Shown one piece after another: positions 5,667-7,046 of a stretch of 7,046 nt of DNA; positions within the stretch are counted from its first letter, which is position 1, and each line of letters opens with the position of its first letter. The stretch spans positions 1 to 7,046 of the forward strand of contig CABSGW010000135.1 in the NCBI GenBank assembly GCA_902477365.1, read 5' to 3'. Below the pieces are notes generated by a model. It had not been told where the DNA came from and made no database searches. It saw only the letters and a program-made list of their open reading frames with translations. Source of the stretch: an uncultured Prevotellaceae bacterium. GTDB lineage: Bacteria > Bacteroidota > Bacteroidia > Bacteroidales > Bacteroidaceae. A program made the position numbers and the translations under genes.

Positions 5667-6953
5667 ATGAACTACGAAGAAACAATACAATATTTATATC
5701 AAAGTGCTCCCCTATTTCAACATCAGGGAGGTACGGCATATAAAGAGGGTTTATCGACTACTTTAAAATTGGATGAACACTTTAATCACCCTCACAAACA
5801 TTTTCGTACTATACATGTCGCAGGAACCAATGGAAAAGGTTCCTGCGCTCATACTATCGCGGCGATACTGCAAGCAGCCGGGTATAGAGTGGGTTTATAC
5901 ACATCCCCCCATTTAACGGACTTTCGGGAAAGAATCCGCATGAATGGTTGCATGATACCCAAACAATATGTTGTTGATTTCGTAGAACAGGAAAAGAATT
6001 TCTTTGAGCCGCTCTTTCCTTCTTTTTTTGAATTAACCACGGCATTGGCATTCAAATATTTCAAAGAAGTGCAGGTGGATGTCGCTGTTATTGAAGTTGG
6101 TTTAGGGGGAAGACTGGATTGTACAAACATTATTTCTCCCGATCTTTCTATCATTACTAATATAGGTTTCGATCACATGCAATTTTTGGGTAATACACTC
6201 GAAGACATTGCCACTGAAAAGGCGGGTATTATCAAAAAAAGGACTCCTGTGATTATCGGAGAACACACACCGGAAACAAAAGAGATATTCATCCAGAAGG
6301 CTCAGACACTCAACGCACCAATCCGTTTTGCGACAGATTGTCCAGTCGTTATTCGATCACAATTCGATGAGAAAGGAGGAATTTCGTATCAAACATCGTT
6401 GTTAGGTTCATTGCATGGAGCATTAGGGGGAATATACCAGGAAAAGAATACAAATACCATACTGAATGCTATCGTAGCTTTAAGAGAAAACGGCTATTCG
6501 ATAGCAGACGAGCATATCAGGACTGGATTTGAGATGGTTTGTGAGCTAACAGGGTTACGTGGAAGATGGCAAGTTATCTCACAAAACCCACTTACCATTT
6601 GCGATACAGCACATAATATAGATGGTTTTAAAACTATTGTTAGGCAGTTGTCCATGCTAACATATCATAGATTACATATCATTATAGGCATGGTCAATGA
6701 TAAAGACATTGATGGGGTTTTAAGTATTCTTCCGACTGATGCCATTTATTACTTTACAAGAGCTTCAGTGGCTAGATCGCTTTCAGAACAGGAAATAAGA
6801 GGAAAGGCAGCTCACCATCATTTAAACGGAAATGCTTATTCGAATGTGAAAGAAGCCTTTATCGCTGCACAAAAAGATGCATCATCACAAGATTTAATCT
6901 ATATAGGCGGAAGTAATTTTATTGTAGCTGATTTTTTGGATCTGAACTTATAG
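5667..6953 (+). CDS. folC: Folylpolyglutamate synthase / dihydrofolate synthase
   Basis: Cytosolic Mur-ligase-family enzyme that joins glutamate to folates (and in bifunctional versions to dihydropteroate) using ATP through an acyl-phosphate. The 428-residue protein has the P-loop GTNGKGS (53-59, Lys57), the folate-binding region GLYTSPHLTDFRERIRMNG (76-94), and the Mg-binding segment VIEVGLGGRLDCTN (141-154). IGFDHMQFLGNTLEDIATEK follows, in which Lys185 matches the carboxylated lysine of the family. In the C-terminal domain GLRGRWQVI (297-305) and DTAHNIDGF (313-321) carry the conserved Arg, Asp313 and His316. Length is close to the E. coli enzyme. It starts 3 bases after dnaJ and probably shares its transcript, although no functional link to chaperones is known to me. 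Sequence alone does not tell whether it also has dihydrofolate synthase activity; a single copy would imply that it does. A perfect hairpin overlies the P-loop codons. Confidence 0.96.
   Translation: MNYEETIQYLYQSAPLFQHQGGTAYKEGLSTTLKLDEHFNHPHKHFRTIHVAGTNGKGSCAHTIAAILQAAGYRVGLYTSPHLTDFRERIRMNGCMIPKQYVVDFVEQEKNFFEPLFPSFFELTTALAFKYFKEVQVDVAVIEVGLGGRLDCTNIISPDLSIITNIGFDHMQFLGNTLEDIATEKAGIIKKRTPVIIGEHTPETKEIFIQKAQTLNAPIRFATDCPVVIRSQFDEKGGISYQTSLLGSLHGALGGIYQEKNTNTILNAIVALRENGYSIADEHIRTGFEMVCELTGLRGRWQVISQNPLTICDTAHNIDGFKTIVRQLSMLTYHRLHIIIGMVNDKDIDGVLSILPTDAIYYFTRASVARSLSEQEIRGKAAHHHLNGNAYSNVKEAFIAAQKDASSQDLIYIGGSNFIVADFLDLNL
5819..5847 (+). repeat. Perfect 10-bp inverted repeat inside folC
   Basis: CGCAGGAACC (5819-5828) is exactly complementary to GGTTCCTGCG (5838-5847), with a 9-base loop AATGGAAAA. 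The stem is 70% GC in an AT-rich gene. It covers the codons for the P-loop (Ala52 to Cys60). No T tract follows, so it is not an intrinsic terminator. Pairing is seen directly; any function is unproven. Confidence 0.6.
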
Positions 6954-6990
6954 GGTATTTTAGTACATAGATATTGTTTTTTTCTACAAA

Positions 6991-7033
6991 CTTCTTTGCT
7001 AAATCGAATCTTTTAATTTATTTTGCAAAGGGG
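6991..7033 (+). promoter_or_regulatory. Possible promoter overlapped by an imperfect inverted repeat, downstream of folC
   Basis: The 93 bases after folC hold no gene. TTTG at 6995-6998 and TTATTTTG at 7018-7025 are separated by 19 bases, the correct Bacteroides spacing with one mismatch in the -7 element. This suggests a plus-strand gene starting beyond the window. The same DNA forms a dyad: CTTTGCTAAAT (6994-7004) pairs with ATTTTGCAAAG (7020-7030) with one mismatch, extendable through two G-T pairs to 6991/7033, with a 15-base loop. No intrinsic terminator for folC is recognisable; the T run at 6977-6983 lacks a stem before it. Confidence 0.35.
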
Positions 7034-7046
7034 TATTGCCTCAAAG

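Noticed and set aside
6954..6990. Intrinsic terminator after folC at the T run 6977-6983.
   Set aside because: No stable GC-containing stem precedes the T run.

Overview
The window looks like an ordinary stretch of chromosome from a member of the Bacteroidales (Bacteroidota). Three things point there. The gene products have a Bacteroidales flavour: a glucosaminidase-LysM protein, a YbiT-like ABC-F protein, and grpE-dnaJ without dnaK alongside. Most starts lack a Shine-Dalgarno sequence. A good match to the Bacteroides promoter consensus (TTTG, 19 bases, TAnnTTTG) lies in front of the ABC-F gene. The genus cannot be fixed from the sequence alone. There are no RNA genes, insertion sequences, CRISPR arrays, phage genes or signs of recent transfer, and about 95% of the window is coding.

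Layout. Positions 1-1582 hold a two-gene minus-strand operon: a secreted peptidoglycan hydrolase (glucosaminidase domain plus two LysM repeats), followed 9 bases later by a YbdG-type mechanosensitive channel that runs off the left edge. This channel gene is easy to miss because it has no stop codon inside the window. An 82-base divergent intergenic region (1583-1664) separates this operon from a plus-strand series: cytidine deaminase (cdd), a YbiT-like ABC-F ATPase, grpE, dnaJ and folC. The ABC-F gene has its own promoter at the end of cdd. grpE, dnaJ and folC are separated by only 11 and 3 bases and are probably cotranscribed. The last 93 bases are non-coding and hold a possible promoter, embedded in an imperfect inverted repeat, for a gene beyond the window.

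How the genes relate. GrpE and DnaJ are partners of DnaK in protein folding. The ABC-F protein probably acts on the ribosome. Cdd (pyrimidine salvage) and FolC (folate polyglutamylation) are nucleotide and one-carbon housekeeping enzymes. The hydrolase and channel could both serve cell-envelope and turgor homeostasis.

I see no new defence or mobile system. The most interesting observation is in the ABC-F protein. Its second ATPase domain has lost the Walker A lysine and the catalytic glutamate, and the partner signature in the first domain is also altered, so one composite ATP site is degenerate and the other looks intact. A perfect 10-bp hairpin lying exactly over the P-loop codons of folC is a second, weaker curiosity.
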